64,000 nucleotides of DNA from Bacillota bacterium (GTDB lineage: Bacteria; Bacillota; Clostridia; TANB77; CAG-465), in contig JAEWRE010000039.1 of the NCBI GenBank assembly GCA_023460235.1, positions 1 through 64,000 of the forward strand. The letters run 5' to 3'. The position numbers and the translations under genes were made by a program. The first letter of the stretch is position 1. Every line of letters starts with the position of its first letter. Of the stretch, positions 9,903 through 18,301 are shown in pieces. The notes under the pieces were generated by a model that saw only the letters and a program-made list of their open reading frames with translations, searched no databases and was not told where the DNA came from.

Positions 9903-10388
9903 TTAAACAGTAGCATTAATTTGATCTTGTGTGGCTTCTTGTATATCCACGTAAACAAGACTATTTGTAACTGTTTTGTATGTAAGTACATATTTTGTAT
10001 TCACATTAATCATAGAAATAAATTTACCTAAAGTAGTTGAATTTAAAGTACTGATTGGTGTCACACTAGTATCTGACGAAATTAATGTGCTTCCACTTTG
10101 ATTTTTTATTGTAACAACATATTCAATTGTAGTTTTGTTATCACCAAAAGAATCTCTTTTAATATAATTATAAAAATATGAGACTACTTCATATCCATCT
10201 ATTAATCTATATTTTTGAACGGGCGCATTTAATATTACAGAATTTTCTATAGCTTTAGCATTGTAGTTATATGCTCTATCCGCGAAGTCATTTGTTTGCT
10301 TAAACAAAAATATAGTTATTGAAAGAGCAATAATAAATATAAATATATATACTCCTGTATATATTGCCTCAAATGTTGAGTTTTCCAT
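9903..10388 (-). CDS. minor pilin-like protein
   Basis: 161 residues with a short polar N-terminus (MENSTFEAIYTGVY) leading into one hydrophobic helix at about 11-30, then a soluble domain of about 125 residues ('IDGYEVVSYFYNYIKRD', 'TIEYVVTIKNQSGSTLISS'). The layout (few residues, then 'A-I-x-x-G-V' and a hydrophobic helix) is shared with the neighbours at 10403, 11579 and 12181, so these look like one pilin family. There is no long leader peptide of the type IV class. The ribosome site is GGAAGGTGA. It lies 14 bases after the preceding gene. Probably a minor structural subunit of the filament. Confidence 0.65.
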   Translation of the reverse strand: MENSTFEAIYTGVYIFIFIIALSITIFLFKQTNDFADRAYNYNAKAIENSVILNAPVQKYRLIDGYEVVSYFYNYIKRDSFGDNKTTIEYVVTIKNQSGSTLISSDTSVTPISTLNSTTLGKFISMINVNTKYVLTYKTVTNSLVYVDIQEATQDQINATV

Positions 10389-10402
10389 TAAATCACCTTC
10401 CG

Positions 10403-10798
10403 TTATTTGGTAAAATAAACACTAACGCTATCACTACCTTTATATATTTCAATTGTTGTAGTAAAACTTGTGTCATAACTTAAAGCTCCAGTTGTGAAAC
10501 TATTTTGTATGTATGATATCCCTGCATCATTATTTCTTTCAGCCCCATTGTAATATATTTTAACTAATGGAGCATCCTTGTATTTTCTTACTGCATTAAG
10601 TAAATCGACACCTGTTTTTTTAGTATTGTTATATGCATCGAATTCATTGAATCCACTTTGTATAGATATATCAGTTTTATAGACATCACCATATATACTT
10701 TTAACTTGTCCTATTATTATTAAAATACTAGAGGTTATGGCAATTGTGATTAATATGCTTACACCAATCATTATTGCTTTATTTGATATAGCATCCAT
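10403..10798 (-). CDS. minor pilin-like protein
   Basis: 131 residues beginning MDAISNKAIMIGVSILITIA, almost the same N-terminal design as the probable major pilin (MENAQKAIMIGVGLFITIII). One hydrophobic helix at about 8-28 is followed by a small domain with 'TGVDLLNAVRKYKDAPLVKIYYNG', which resembles 'SGSQVLSALQKYYNDTSLVIYVQN' of the major pilin, so the two are homologous along most of their length. The ribosome site is AGGAGG and the gene is 16 bases from its upstream neighbour. A minor filament subunit is the best reading. Confidence 0.7.
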   Translation of the reverse strand: MDAISNKAIMIGVSILITIAITSSILIIIGQVKSIYGDVYKTDISIQSGFNEFDAYNNTKKTGVDLLNAVRKYKDAPLVKIYYNGAERNNDAGISYIQNSFTTGALSYDTSFTTTIEIYKGSDSVSVYFTK

Positions 10799-10814
10799 TT
10801 AGTTTCCTCCTAAA

Positions 10815-11561
10815 TTATTTATATGATTCATTTAAAATTGTAGCCCCATAATTTATATATACCTTAGGATTTTTATTTGAATTAATTCCCATAGTAAATG
10901 AATTAAAAAGTATAGAAGCAATCGTGGTATTTTCATTTTTTATTATAACACCAAATTCATCACCAACTGACATAGTATAAATACTATTATCTGCTGTTCC
11001 ATACATATTAGTTATATATGGTATATCCTCAAACTTCAAGTCAATATAACCATCCATATTTTTGTATATAATTAGTTTATTATCAGGATTACTTGCTGTT
11101 CTATCTAAAACTTTAAGAATCTCTTCTTGATTAAATTTTTCTTCTTCTAATTTATATGATAAAGTAATATTTGTATATATGTAACTTTTATATGTAAATT
11201 TATTGCTAGACTGATATGCTACATACTGATCTCTGTACTGATTATAATCTAATTCATAAAGTAATTTAGTACTGTCATTGTTATCATATATATATATAAC
11301 AGGATTATATTTTTTTGCTATATGCTCAAGTGAAATACTGTATACATTATCTGTAACTGCAAGTTGATTTACAAAATCATCATACATTTTTCTAGAAATA
11401 TAAGCTTTATTCTTAACATTTTCCACAAAGTTACTTGTTATTTTCAATGCAAGTGAATAAGAAATATCATCTTTTTTTTCAAATGCCATATACATAGGAA
11501 GTAAGAAAAAAATCAAAATTGCAACTAATATAGAAAACACCCTTTGTACATTTTCCTCCAC
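10815..11561 (-). CDS. TadE-like minor pilin, paralogue without PKD repeats
   Basis: 248 residues from a GTG start with GGTGA nearby. The N-terminal helix (about 8-26, ending LLPMYMAFEKKDDISYSLAL) and the following helix 'NKAYISRKMYDDFVNQLAVTDNVYSISLEH' (in part) are paralogous to the N-terminal half of the frameshifted PKD gene at 8981-9796. The C-terminus ends with 'VYINYGATILNESYK', matching 'VVNYGGIVKNNAWKEV' in that paralogue, so this copy stops where the PKD repeats begin in the other. It is probably a membrane-inserted minor pilin or assembly factor. Confidence 0.65.
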   Translation of the reverse strand: MEENVQRVFSILVAILIFFLLPMYMAFEKKDDISYSLALKITSNFVENVKNKAYISRKMYDDFVNQLAVTDNVYSISLEHIAKKYNPVIYIYDNNDSTKLLYELDYNQYRDQYVAYQSSNKFTYKSYIYTNITLSYKLEEEKFNQEEILKVLDRTASNPDNKLIIYKNMDGYIDLKFEDIPYITNMYGTADNSIYTMSVGDEFGVIIKNENTTIASILFNSFTMGINSNKNPKVYINYGATILNESYK

Positions 11562-11578
11562 GATATCACCACTTTCCT

Positions 11579-12049
11579 TTATTCACCAGTAATATTTAAT
11601 ACCATTTGATTATTATTATTTATTCTTTCTAATCTAAATTTTTGATTCGCAAAAACTTTCTTTAAAGAATTATTATATTTTGTGTAATCATTATTTATAT
11701 TTTCATACATTTGCTTTTTAGTACCAATCATATTTTCATAATTAACATTTCCACTATCATCTACAACTAGAAGTTTCAATATATTTATTGTTACATTAGT
11801 GTTATTATAATAGTAATTTAACAAATTTTTAACATCAGTACCATTTAAATAATAATTAGTCGTAGATGCCTTTGAAAGTATACTCTCAATTTGTCTATTA
11901 TAGTTTTCACTTATATTTGTACCCTCACCAATGCCTCTAACTGTTTGTTTTGCTGTATTATAATAATTTAAAACTACTGTCATTGTAATTATAGCAATAA
12001 ATACACTAACTCCTATAGTTATTGCTCTAACTGATATACTTTCATCCAT
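11579..12049 (-). CDS. minor pilin-like protein
   Basis: 156 residues if translation starts at the ATG at 12049, five bases after AGGTGA; a GTG three codons upstream overlaps that ribosome site and is less likely. N-terminus MDESISVRAITIGVSVFIAI with one hydrophobic helix, then a soluble domain containing 'GTDVKNLLNYYYNNTNVTINIL', which corresponds to the 'LLNAV.KY' region of the other pilin-like proteins. It is the first gene after the hairpin that follows the probable major pilin gene. Confidence 0.65.
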   Translation of the reverse strand: MDESISVRAITIGVSVFIAIITMTVVLNYYNTAKQTVRGIGEGTNISENYNRQIESILSKASTTNYYLNGTDVKNLLNYYYNNTNVTINILKLLVVDDSGNVNYENMIGTKKQMYENINNDYTKYNNSLKKVFANQKFRLERINNNNQMVLNITGE

Positions 12050-12126
12050 TAAACTCACCTACCTAGAACACTCACATATACTTTAAAAAATACAATTACA
12101 AAATTATATTTTTTAAAATATATATT

Positions 12127-12167
12127 GTACAAAAGGTATATAACCGCAATTATATACCTTATTGTAC
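12127..12167 (-). terminator. strong hairpin between major and minor pilin genes
   Basis: A stem of 17 base pairs with one bulged base (inner arms AAGGTATATAA at 12134-12144 and its complement at 12151-12161, 6-base loop; outer arms GTACAA) lies 13 bases after the pilin stop codon. The T-run on the minus strand is broken (TATATATTTT), so it may act as a partial terminator or RNA stabiliser that lowers expression of the downstream minor pilins relative to the major pilin. Confidence 0.55.
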
Positions 12168-12180
12168 GATTTATAAAATA

Positions 12181-12708
12181 TTATTTTTGTATAAATAAAA
12201 CACCAACTGTAGATCCAGTGCTATTTTTTACTATATTTGCAGTATATCTGCCAGTAGTAACAATTCTATATTGTAAGCTTGTTTGACTAGTAAATGATCC
12301 ATATGATGGTTGAGCTGTATTATCTTGCATAGTTGGTTTATTAGTTCCAAAATCAGCAACTGTTTTACCTGTAGGAACTGAAGGGATTGATATTGTAGTT
12401 GCGTTAGTTCCATACATTTTAGGTGTTGAACAAAATGCTGTTTGACCCTTATTTTGTACATAAATAACTAAACTTGTATCATTATAATATTTTTGTAAGG
12501 CTGATAAAACTTGAGAACCAGATATTTCAGTATTATCATATTGAGATGTAAGTTGTTGTTCTAATTGTCCAGATACTCCTCCTAGTTGTTCTGTTCCTCT
12601 ATTAAGTAAATCTTGTCCCATTCCTGTTATAAGCATAACTGCTGCTATTATTATGATTGTGATGAAAAGTCCAACACCAATCATTATCGCCTTTTGAGCG
12701 TTTTCCAT
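12181..12708 (-). CDS. probable major pilin (Flp-like)
   Basis: 175 residues, MENAQKAIMIGVGLFITIII, with one hydrophobic helix at about 7-28 and an outside domain rich in Gln, Gly, Thr and Asn ('GGVSGQLEQQLTSQYDNTEISGSQVLSALQKYYND', in part). It has the best ribosome site of the pilin group (AAGGAGG, 8 bases), is first after the assembly genes and is followed by a strong hairpin, all typical of the abundant subunit. In Tad systems the Flp prepilin is processed by a peptidase (TadV) after a Gly; here the only Gly near the helix start is in IGV and no prepilin peptidase gene is in the window, so maturation is unclear. It could instead be a non-processed pseudopilin. Confidence 0.65.
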   Translation of the reverse strand: MENAQKAIMIGVGLFITIIIIAAVMLITGMGQDLLNRGTEQLGGVSGQLEQQLTSQYDNTEISGSQVLSALQKYYNDTSLVIYVQNKGQTAFCSTPKMYGTNATTISIPSVPTGKTVADFGTNKPTMQDNTAQPSYGSFTSQTSLQYRIVTTGRYTANIVKNSTGSTVGVLFIQK

Positions 12709-12767
12709 AAAAAATTCCTCCTTTTATTTTTTATATGTCAAACATCATAAAGATGTTTTAACCTTTT

Positions 12768-14825
12768 TTAAAATGACATTTTTGAGAAGTAAGTCATCAT
12801 CTGCATGATACTTACTATCATAAGTGGAGCTACTAGATATCCTCCAACTAGTATAATTAGTGGCATAAATCCTAATACTTTTCCATAAGTTACTTTCTTT
12901 TGAATAAGTCTCTCATTTCCTTCTTTTCTTCTTTCATGATAGAAACCACGTTCTGTTTCAAGTTCATCAAATGCTGCACGTATTGGAATTCTTTCTACCG
13001 CTGATTCTAATTGCTCAACTATTCTAACAAAGTCTTTATATGGTACACTTTCTTTTAATTCTGCTAAAGCTTTTTCTGCACCCGATTCATAGTTATTTAA
13101 AGCTGTAGCAATTGGTTCTTTAAAAGCATATGAAAATCTGCAAAGCCACTCTAAAATAGTTTGAACATCTATTCTATCAATATACATAAGCATTAATATA
13201 ATTGATTGGAATTGCATTATTTCATTTTCTTTTTCCATTTCTCTCATCTTATTTCTTATAGTTAAGATTAAGCTTGGTGAAACATATCCTATTAATGCAA
13301 TACCTAGTGATATTAATACTTGCCAATATTTTAAATATGATGTGTTAACTTTATTTATTTTAGCATATACTCGATCTACTGCAGTTGTATCAACTTCACC
13401 AGTTGCTTCATCAGCAAGTTCCATTGATAATTGCTCTTTAGTAACATTTTTATTTTTGTATTTATCAATATATGTTTTGTCCCTATCATTTAATGCTTGA
13501 GCAGCTGCCTCTTGCTCAGTAGTAAGCTGTCCAAAAGATAAAAATTCCTCACCAATTTGTGTGTATACAGATTTTAAATCTATTCTTTGAATATTAAACA
13601 TTAATATTATTGAAAGAGTAAATGCAACAACAGCTGCGGTAAGTTTATTTATATATAGCCATTCTATTGTTAAATAAGAATTAGTATTTTTTATTATAAT
13701 TGTTTCTTTTCTATATTTTCTCGTATGCTCTTTTGGTTTAAAAGCATCTACTACCATTTTAACATATTGATTTTTGTATAGTTTATCCTGCCACCTTATA
13801 TTTGAAACCCTGTCAAATTTTATTTCTTCTGAATCTTCTTTTATTATTTTTAACAATAAATAAGATACAAATATTGAAATTATTATAAGTGATTGAACTA
13901 TAAATCCAATACTACTTGCATAAAAATTAGATAGTGCCGGAAAATTGCTTTCAGCCCAACCTTGTAGTGGCTTTATAAATATAAGAGGAGCAACTGCAAT
14001 TATATTTAAACTTCTAAACATATAGTTAAGTTTATCTCTTTTTAAAACTTCAAGATAAATATCACTTAATATATTATTTAAATTTCTAAGATATACAGAT
14101 GAACCTTCAACTTTTCTGTCTCCAAGTTCAAGTGTAAGATATGATACACCAGCAAAAAGTTTTAAAAATCTATTTGGTGCAGTGTCATAATATCTTTCTA
14201 GTTCAATTTCAGGATTTTCCGAAAGCATAGCTTCCTTTATTCTCTTTAACTGAGGAACTATTTCTTTTTCACCTAAGTCATCAATTGCAGCATTAAAAGA
14301 TTCTTCTACCATTCCATGTTCATGAAATGCATGTCTTATACTTGTAAATGCCTCTGGCATTTGTCTTAATATTCTATCTGAAACTGAAGTAATACCTATA
14401 TCAATCATCTTTTCTGATATAATAAGTACTCCAACTATAACTATCAATGACATATATAAATCATTGACTAAATTTAATATTACAAAAAGCGATACAAATA
14501 TAAACCCTACGGCAATTAGCATTGATTTTCCTGTTCTTCTTCTTACTTCATATTCAGTATAATCATTTGCCATTTCCATTTTAAGTCTTGTTTTCTTAGT
14601 ATAATATTTTAAAACAGGCATTCTTACAAATGTAAGATAAATTGTTTGAAATATTCTATCAAATATTTCCTTATAGCCTGTTTTATTTTTTACTACAAGA
14701 ACATCTTTTGTGTATAAAGATTTATTTTTTTTATACTTATTCCTAAATATAATATATATGATCAAGGCAATTACTAAACCAATTACCGAAAATAATATTA
14801 ATCCTATTGCTATATTCATTGCCAT
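12768..14825 (-). CDS. TadB/TadC-like fused membrane platform protein
   Basis: 685 residues, about twice the length of TadB or TadC. It has an N-terminal helix (about 3-27), a pair near 95-135, further helices in the middle (about 270-340 and 405-425) and the last ones at about 500-520 and 650-680. Two regions resemble T2SSF (GspF) domains: around 'LRQMPEAFTSIRHAFHEHGMVEESFNAA' (in part) and around 'IMQFQSIILMLMYIDRIDVQTILEWL' (in part), the second followed by 'AAFDELETERGFYHERR'. The inner-membrane platform of Tad pili consists of TadB and TadC; here they seem to be one chain. It lies 6 bases after the ATPase gene, so the two are co-transcribed. Confidence 0.75.
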   Translation of the reverse strand: MAMNIAIGLILFSVIGLVIALIIYIIFRNKYKKNKSLYTKDVLVVKNKTGYKEIFDRIFQTIYLTFVRMPVLKYYTKKTRLKMEMANDYTEYEVRRRTGKSMLIAVGFIFVSLFVILNLVNDLYMSLIVIVGVLIISEKMIDIGITSVSDRILRQMPEAFTSIRHAFHEHGMVEESFNAAIDDLGEKEIVPQLKRIKEAMLSENPEIELERYYDTAPNRFLKLFAGVSYLTLELGDRKVEGSSVYLRNLNNILSDIYLEVLKRDKLNYMFRSLNIIAVAPLIFIKPLQGWAESNFPALSNFYASSIGFIVQSLIIISIFVSYLLLKIIKEDSEEIKFDRVSNIRWQDKLYKNQYVKMVVDAFKPKEHTRKYRKETIIIKNTNSYLTIEWLYINKLTAAVVAFTLSIILMFNIQRIDLKSVYTQIGEEFLSFGQLTTEQEAAAQALNDRDKTYIDKYKNKNVTKEQLSMELADEATGEVDTTAVDRVYAKINKVNTSYLKYWQVLISLGIALIGYVSPSLILTIRNKMREMEKENEIMQFQSIILMLMYIDRIDVQTILEWLCRFSYAFKEPIATALNNYESGAEKALAELKESVPYKDFVRIVEQLESAVERIPIRAAFDELETERGFYHERRKEGNERLIQKKVTYGKVLGFMPLIILVGGYLVAPLMIVSIMQMMTYFSKMSF

Positions 14826-14831
14826 AATCTA

Positions 14832-16727
14832 TCACCTCCAAGCAACATCAAGGAATTCATCAAATGCCTTAACATCTTCTGGAGACATATTATCGCGCAT
14901 TGCTTTTATATTAACTTCAGATATAGGATTAGTGAAAACATATTGCCCATCCCTATACTCAATAATATTTTTATATGTGTAATTACTTGTTTTAGTCATG
15001 TGTTCGAAATATTCAACAGCATTATCCATAAATTTATCTAATTTATTTTCCATACTTTTTTCTTTTCTATAATCATTATTATAGTTAAAGCTTTGTTCAA
15101 GAGGTATACATTCAGTTATTCTCTCAATATATCTAGTACCATCAACGCCTCTTTTTAAGTGAATATCAAAGTTTATAACTTGTACAACCTGAACTTCGGC
15201 TACATTTTCAGAATTAAACATTCCAATTTTAAGTAATGAGTTTCTAAGTGCTGTTACTAAGTTAGGAAATGTCTTAGCATGGTGAGTAAATAGTGTAAAT
15301 TTTGATGCAACCTGTGCCATTTGTATCATCCATGCTGCAACTGGATCAGTTGCAACCTCTCCCAAGATGTTAACACCACCATCAGTTTTCTTTTGAACAT
15401 CCAGACCTTGTTGACCTGTTATTGTATCAGTCTCACGTAATGATAAAATGTTATGAAATGGGTAAATTTTTCTTAAGTGTAACTCGAATGCCATTTCCTG
15501 TACCCTGATTGTAATTGTTGGATATAAATATTTCATTATAGCCATTAGAAGTGTTGTTTTACCACAACCTTGTTCACCTGTTATCGCAGTTACCCTTGCA
15601 CCTCTAATTAAATACTTTAATAATTCAATAACATTTTCTTTGTTTTTATGTACAAGTAACTGTTCTGCAGATATAAGTGTAGGTGGTGCAAACTTTCTTA
15701 CAAAGAATGCCCATGATTCAGAGAAGTTTGGTCTTAAAACAACTACTCTGGAACCATCTTTCATTTCATTTACCTTAAAGCCCACAGATTCAGATAATTG
15801 TCCTGGATTATTATATTTGTATATATTTTGACATACTCTTTTAAGTTCTGCTTCACTACCAAAAGATAGGAAAGATAAATATGTTGCTTTACCTTTATAG
15901 AATATCCAAACAGAGTCAAATGACATTGGGATCTTTCTTCCATTCATTTGTTCAATATAGTCATCCATTCCAGATACTTGATCTAAGAATGAAGGAGGTA
16001 TACCAGATACTCCTCCAGATATTCCATCTATATTCATATCTCTTATATCATCTACAACACTATATCCTTTATATCCTTGATATATTCTTTGAACAACTAT
16101 TTCTAGTTTATCATCAAAGCTCAATGTATCTTCATTTATTTCTTTTGCAAAAATATCTTCTATTTCCTTTTGCGTTATAACATAAGAAGAAACTTCTTTA
16201 TCAAACTCAAATTTAGGAAAGTCTAACCCATATTTTGTTATAATTTGAGTCAAAGCCTCTTGTCTAAATTCTTTTTTATATACATGCATTAATATTTCAA
16301 ATCTATCTTGAGGTGTTAATTCTTCAAAATCATTAAAATTAATTGCATAATTTATATTTCTGCTATTTACATTGTAATTATTTCTAAGTAGGTCAAACAT
16401 CAAAGTTTTTACATATTTTTTATCGCTTTGATCTGCATAACCTGCCCCTTTAAGAGCTTTTTTTAGTTCATACTTAATGTTTTTTCTTCTTTCGAATTCT
16501 TCCTCTGATAAAGCAAGATCATAAAGATTCATTCTTGTAATTTCATCAAATTGCTTTTTTATATATTCTTGCATAGTTAAAATGCTATATTTTTCTTTTT
16601 CTCTTGAAATATTAACATTATTACCATCTTTTGAATCTGATTTTTTAACCTTATATACAAAAAATCCAACTACAAGAGCTATTAACAAAAGTATTAATAT
16701 AATATTAAATACAAATGCAACTGTCAT
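14832..16727 (-). CDS. CpaF/TadA-like secretion ATPase with N-terminal membrane helix
   Basis: 631 residues. The C-terminal half is a type II/IV secretion ATPase: Walker A GEQGCGKT at 384-391, Asp-box-like region 'RVQEMAFELHLRKIYP' at about 408-423, Walker B region GVNILGEVAT at 451-460, and a His box FTHHAKT at 480-486. The family drives filament assembly as a hexamer on the cytoplasmic face. Unusually, residues about 4-25 form a hydrophobic helix (VAFVFNIILILLLIALVVGF) followed by positive residues, so this ATPase would be membrane-tethered; usual CpaF proteins are soluble. The start is supported by AGAGGTGAG 4 bases upstream. The N-terminal domain (50-340) is poorly conserved relative to what I know of CpaF. 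Confidence 0.85.
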   Translation of the reverse strand: MTVAFVFNIILILLLIALVVGFFVYKVKKSDSKDGNNVNISREKEKYSILTMQEYIKKQFDEITRMNLYDLALSEEEFERRKNIKYELKKALKGAGYADQSDKKYVKTLMFDLLRNNYNVNSRNINYAINFNDFEELTPQDRFEILMHVYKKEFRQEALTQIITKYGLDFPKFEFDKEVSSYVITQKEIEDIFAKEINEDTLSFDDKLEIVVQRIYQGYKGYSVVDDIRDMNIDGISGGVSGIPPSFLDQVSGMDDYIEQMNGRKIPMSFDSVWIFYKGKATYLSFLSFGSEAELKRVCQNIYKYNNPGQLSESVGFKVNEMKDGSRVVVLRPNFSESWAFFVRKFAPPTLISAEQLLVHKNKENVIELLKYLIRGARVTAITGEQGCGKTTLLMAIMKYLYPTITIRVQEMAFELHLRKIYPFHNILSLRETDTITGQQGLDVQKKTDGGVNILGEVATDPVAAWMIQMAQVASKFTLFTHHAKTFPNLVTALRNSLLKIGMFNSENVAEVQVVQVINFDIHLKRGVDGTRYIERITECIPLEQSFNYNNDYRKEKSMENKLDKFMDNAVEYFEHMTKTSNYTYKNIIEYRDGQYVFTNPISEVNIKAMRDNMSPEDVKAFDEFLDVAWR

Positions 16728-16751
16728 TATCTCACCTCTTTTTTACAAATC

Positions 16752-17567
16752 TTATAAATCTTTAATCTTAGCTACATCAATTATTTTTTCTACTATTTTT
16801 GAAACTTGAGATATAAAATATCCATTATAATCTTTTGGATCAGAATTAATATTATTATAAAAGAAATTAATTACATTTCCATCATTACAAGCATCAGCAA
16901 AGATATAATTATGAGGTAAAACAAATAGTTCCTCTTTAGTTCTATATCTTATTTTTATATTTTGAACATTATACTTAGATCTTTGTTCATAATCTCCTAC
17001 TACAAAGATCTTTGGCTTGTCTTTTATAGCGTCAATCTTGCTTATTGAATCAAAGAAATCATCAAATTTAACTGCATCTTGATTTACTGTACATACTATA
17101 ATATCAGCATCAGCTAATGTATCTAATACATACTTCTTATCTGTGTTTTTAGGTAAATCTATAAACACAAGATCATAAATTTCAGCAGCTCTTTTAGATA
17201 TATATGGTAAGTTATTTACAAGATCAAGATATGCTTCCTCATCTTTTTGTGTCATACCATACATTACGTCAAGTCTTTCTTTTAAAACTGGTTTTGCATA
17301 ATTTTGTACTGCATCTGAAGTAAGTTTGTTACTAGTAACAAGTCTTATTAAAGCACTTATTCCTATATTAGAATTGTCAAATGCTCCACTTTCTTTTAGC
17401 TCTGCATATGGTGTAAATGAAGATTCAATTTTTCTAGAATCATAATTTCCATTCATTAAAATACTAGAGGTTTTATGTGTAATACTCATTAATGTAGAAA
17501 CAGCAATTACTGAATGAGTATTTCCTGTCATTGCAGAGTCAGGGCTCCAAAATACAACTTTTGCCAT
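16752..17567 (-). CDS. CpaE/MinD-like protein with altered P-loop
   Basis: 271 residues with the fold signature of MinD/ParA-type proteins: 'KVVFWSPDSAMTGNTHSVIA' at the N-terminus, 'YDLVFIDLPKNTDKKYV' (switch II region), then 'ADADIIVCTVNQDAVKFDDFF' and 'KIFVVGDYEQRSKYNVQNIK'. In the P-loop the usual GKT is replaced by GNTHS, so the catalytic lysine is absent. From memory, similar P-loops occur in CpaE-like proteins of clostridial Tad loci, so this may be a family trait. CpaE proteins localise pili and help the ATPase. The ATG shares one base with the stop codon of the upstream gene, which implies coupled translation. Confidence 0.7.
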   Translation of the reverse strand: MAKVVFWSPDSAMTGNTHSVIAVSTLMSITHKTSSILMNGNYDSRKIESSFTPYAELKESGAFDNSNIGISALIRLVTSNKLTSDAVQNYAKPVLKERLDVMYGMTQKDEEAYLDLVNNLPYISKRAAEIYDLVFIDLPKNTDKKYVLDTLADADIIVCTVNQDAVKFDDFFDSISKIDAIKDKPKIFVVGDYEQRSKYNVQNIKIRYRTKEELFVLPHNYIFADACNDGNVINFFYNNINSDPKDYNGYFISQVSKIVEKIIDVAKIKDL

Positions 17568-18280
17568 TATTCTCTCCTCCTCTTTATTTCATTTTTAACT
17601 TCTTTTGATGTTACATCATCAAGTATTTCAGATGCAATATCAGCTATTGTATTTACAAAAATTTTAGTATGTTTTTTTAAACTAATAATTCCACTAAATT
17701 GCGAATCTATATTTACCATTTTATCTTGTTCCTCAACTGGTATTTCATATTCTGGTTCTTTCCAGTTAACTCCATATTCCTCTATTTTAGTATTTAAGTA
17801 ATTATCAGCGGCTCTTGAAAGATATGCTTTATATACAACTTTTGTAAAGTTTAATTTTTCATCAGCCTGAGTATATACTTTCATTACTTTTACAATTTCT
17901 CTATTTTTATTTGTTGAAAGTACACCTGTATCTACGAAGAAGTAAACCTTATCAAAAGGTCTATTTCTAAAGAATTCATAAGTATGCGAACTATCTATAT
18001 CTATTAATATATAATCATATAGCCCTATATTTATAGATTGCTTAGACATATAATTTTCAATGTCATGCATACTTTCAAATCCAACGGCAAAATCTATGTT
18101 ATCATATTGTGTTATATAAGCATCTCCTAAATTATCTAATGCTGGTACAATATATTTCATTTTTTTGTCAAATGTTGCATCAACTACTAATACGGCTCTA
18201 TCCATCATATTAATAGTTTTAGCAAGATTTAGAACGAAATCATATTTATCAACATATCCTACTAATCCTATAACTTGCAT
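17567..18280 (-). CDS. second MinD-like protein without P-loop
   Basis: 237 residues from the ATG at 18280, which lies 8 bases after GGGGG; a TTG one codon upstream is less likely. The start 'MQVIGLVGYVDKYDFVLNLAKTINMMDRAVLVVDATFDKK' (in part) keeps the MinD layout (beta strand, loop, helix 'LAKTI', then 'VLVVDA'), but the P-loop is replaced by GYVDKYDF, with no GK(T/S). The region 'YDYILIDIDSSHTYEFFRNRPFDKVYFFVDTG' (in part) matches switch II and the next strand. It is probably a partner of the downstream CpaE-like protein, perhaps a pseudo-ATPase that dimerises with it. It ends with a charged tail (KNEIKRRRE). Confidence 0.6.
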   Translation of the reverse strand: MQVIGLVGYVDKYDFVLNLAKTINMMDRAVLVVDATFDKKMKYIVPALDNLGDAYITQYDNIDFAVGFESMHDIENYMSKQSINIGLYDYILIDIDSSHTYEFFRNRPFDKVYFFVDTGVLSTNKNREIVKVMKVYTQADEKLNFTKVVYKAYLSRAADNYLNTKIEEYGVNWKEPEYEIPVEEQDKMVNIDSQFSGIISLKKHTKIFVNTIADIASEILDDVTSKEVKNEIKRRRE

Positions 18281-18301
18281 CAATTCATCCCCCTATTTTT
18301 A

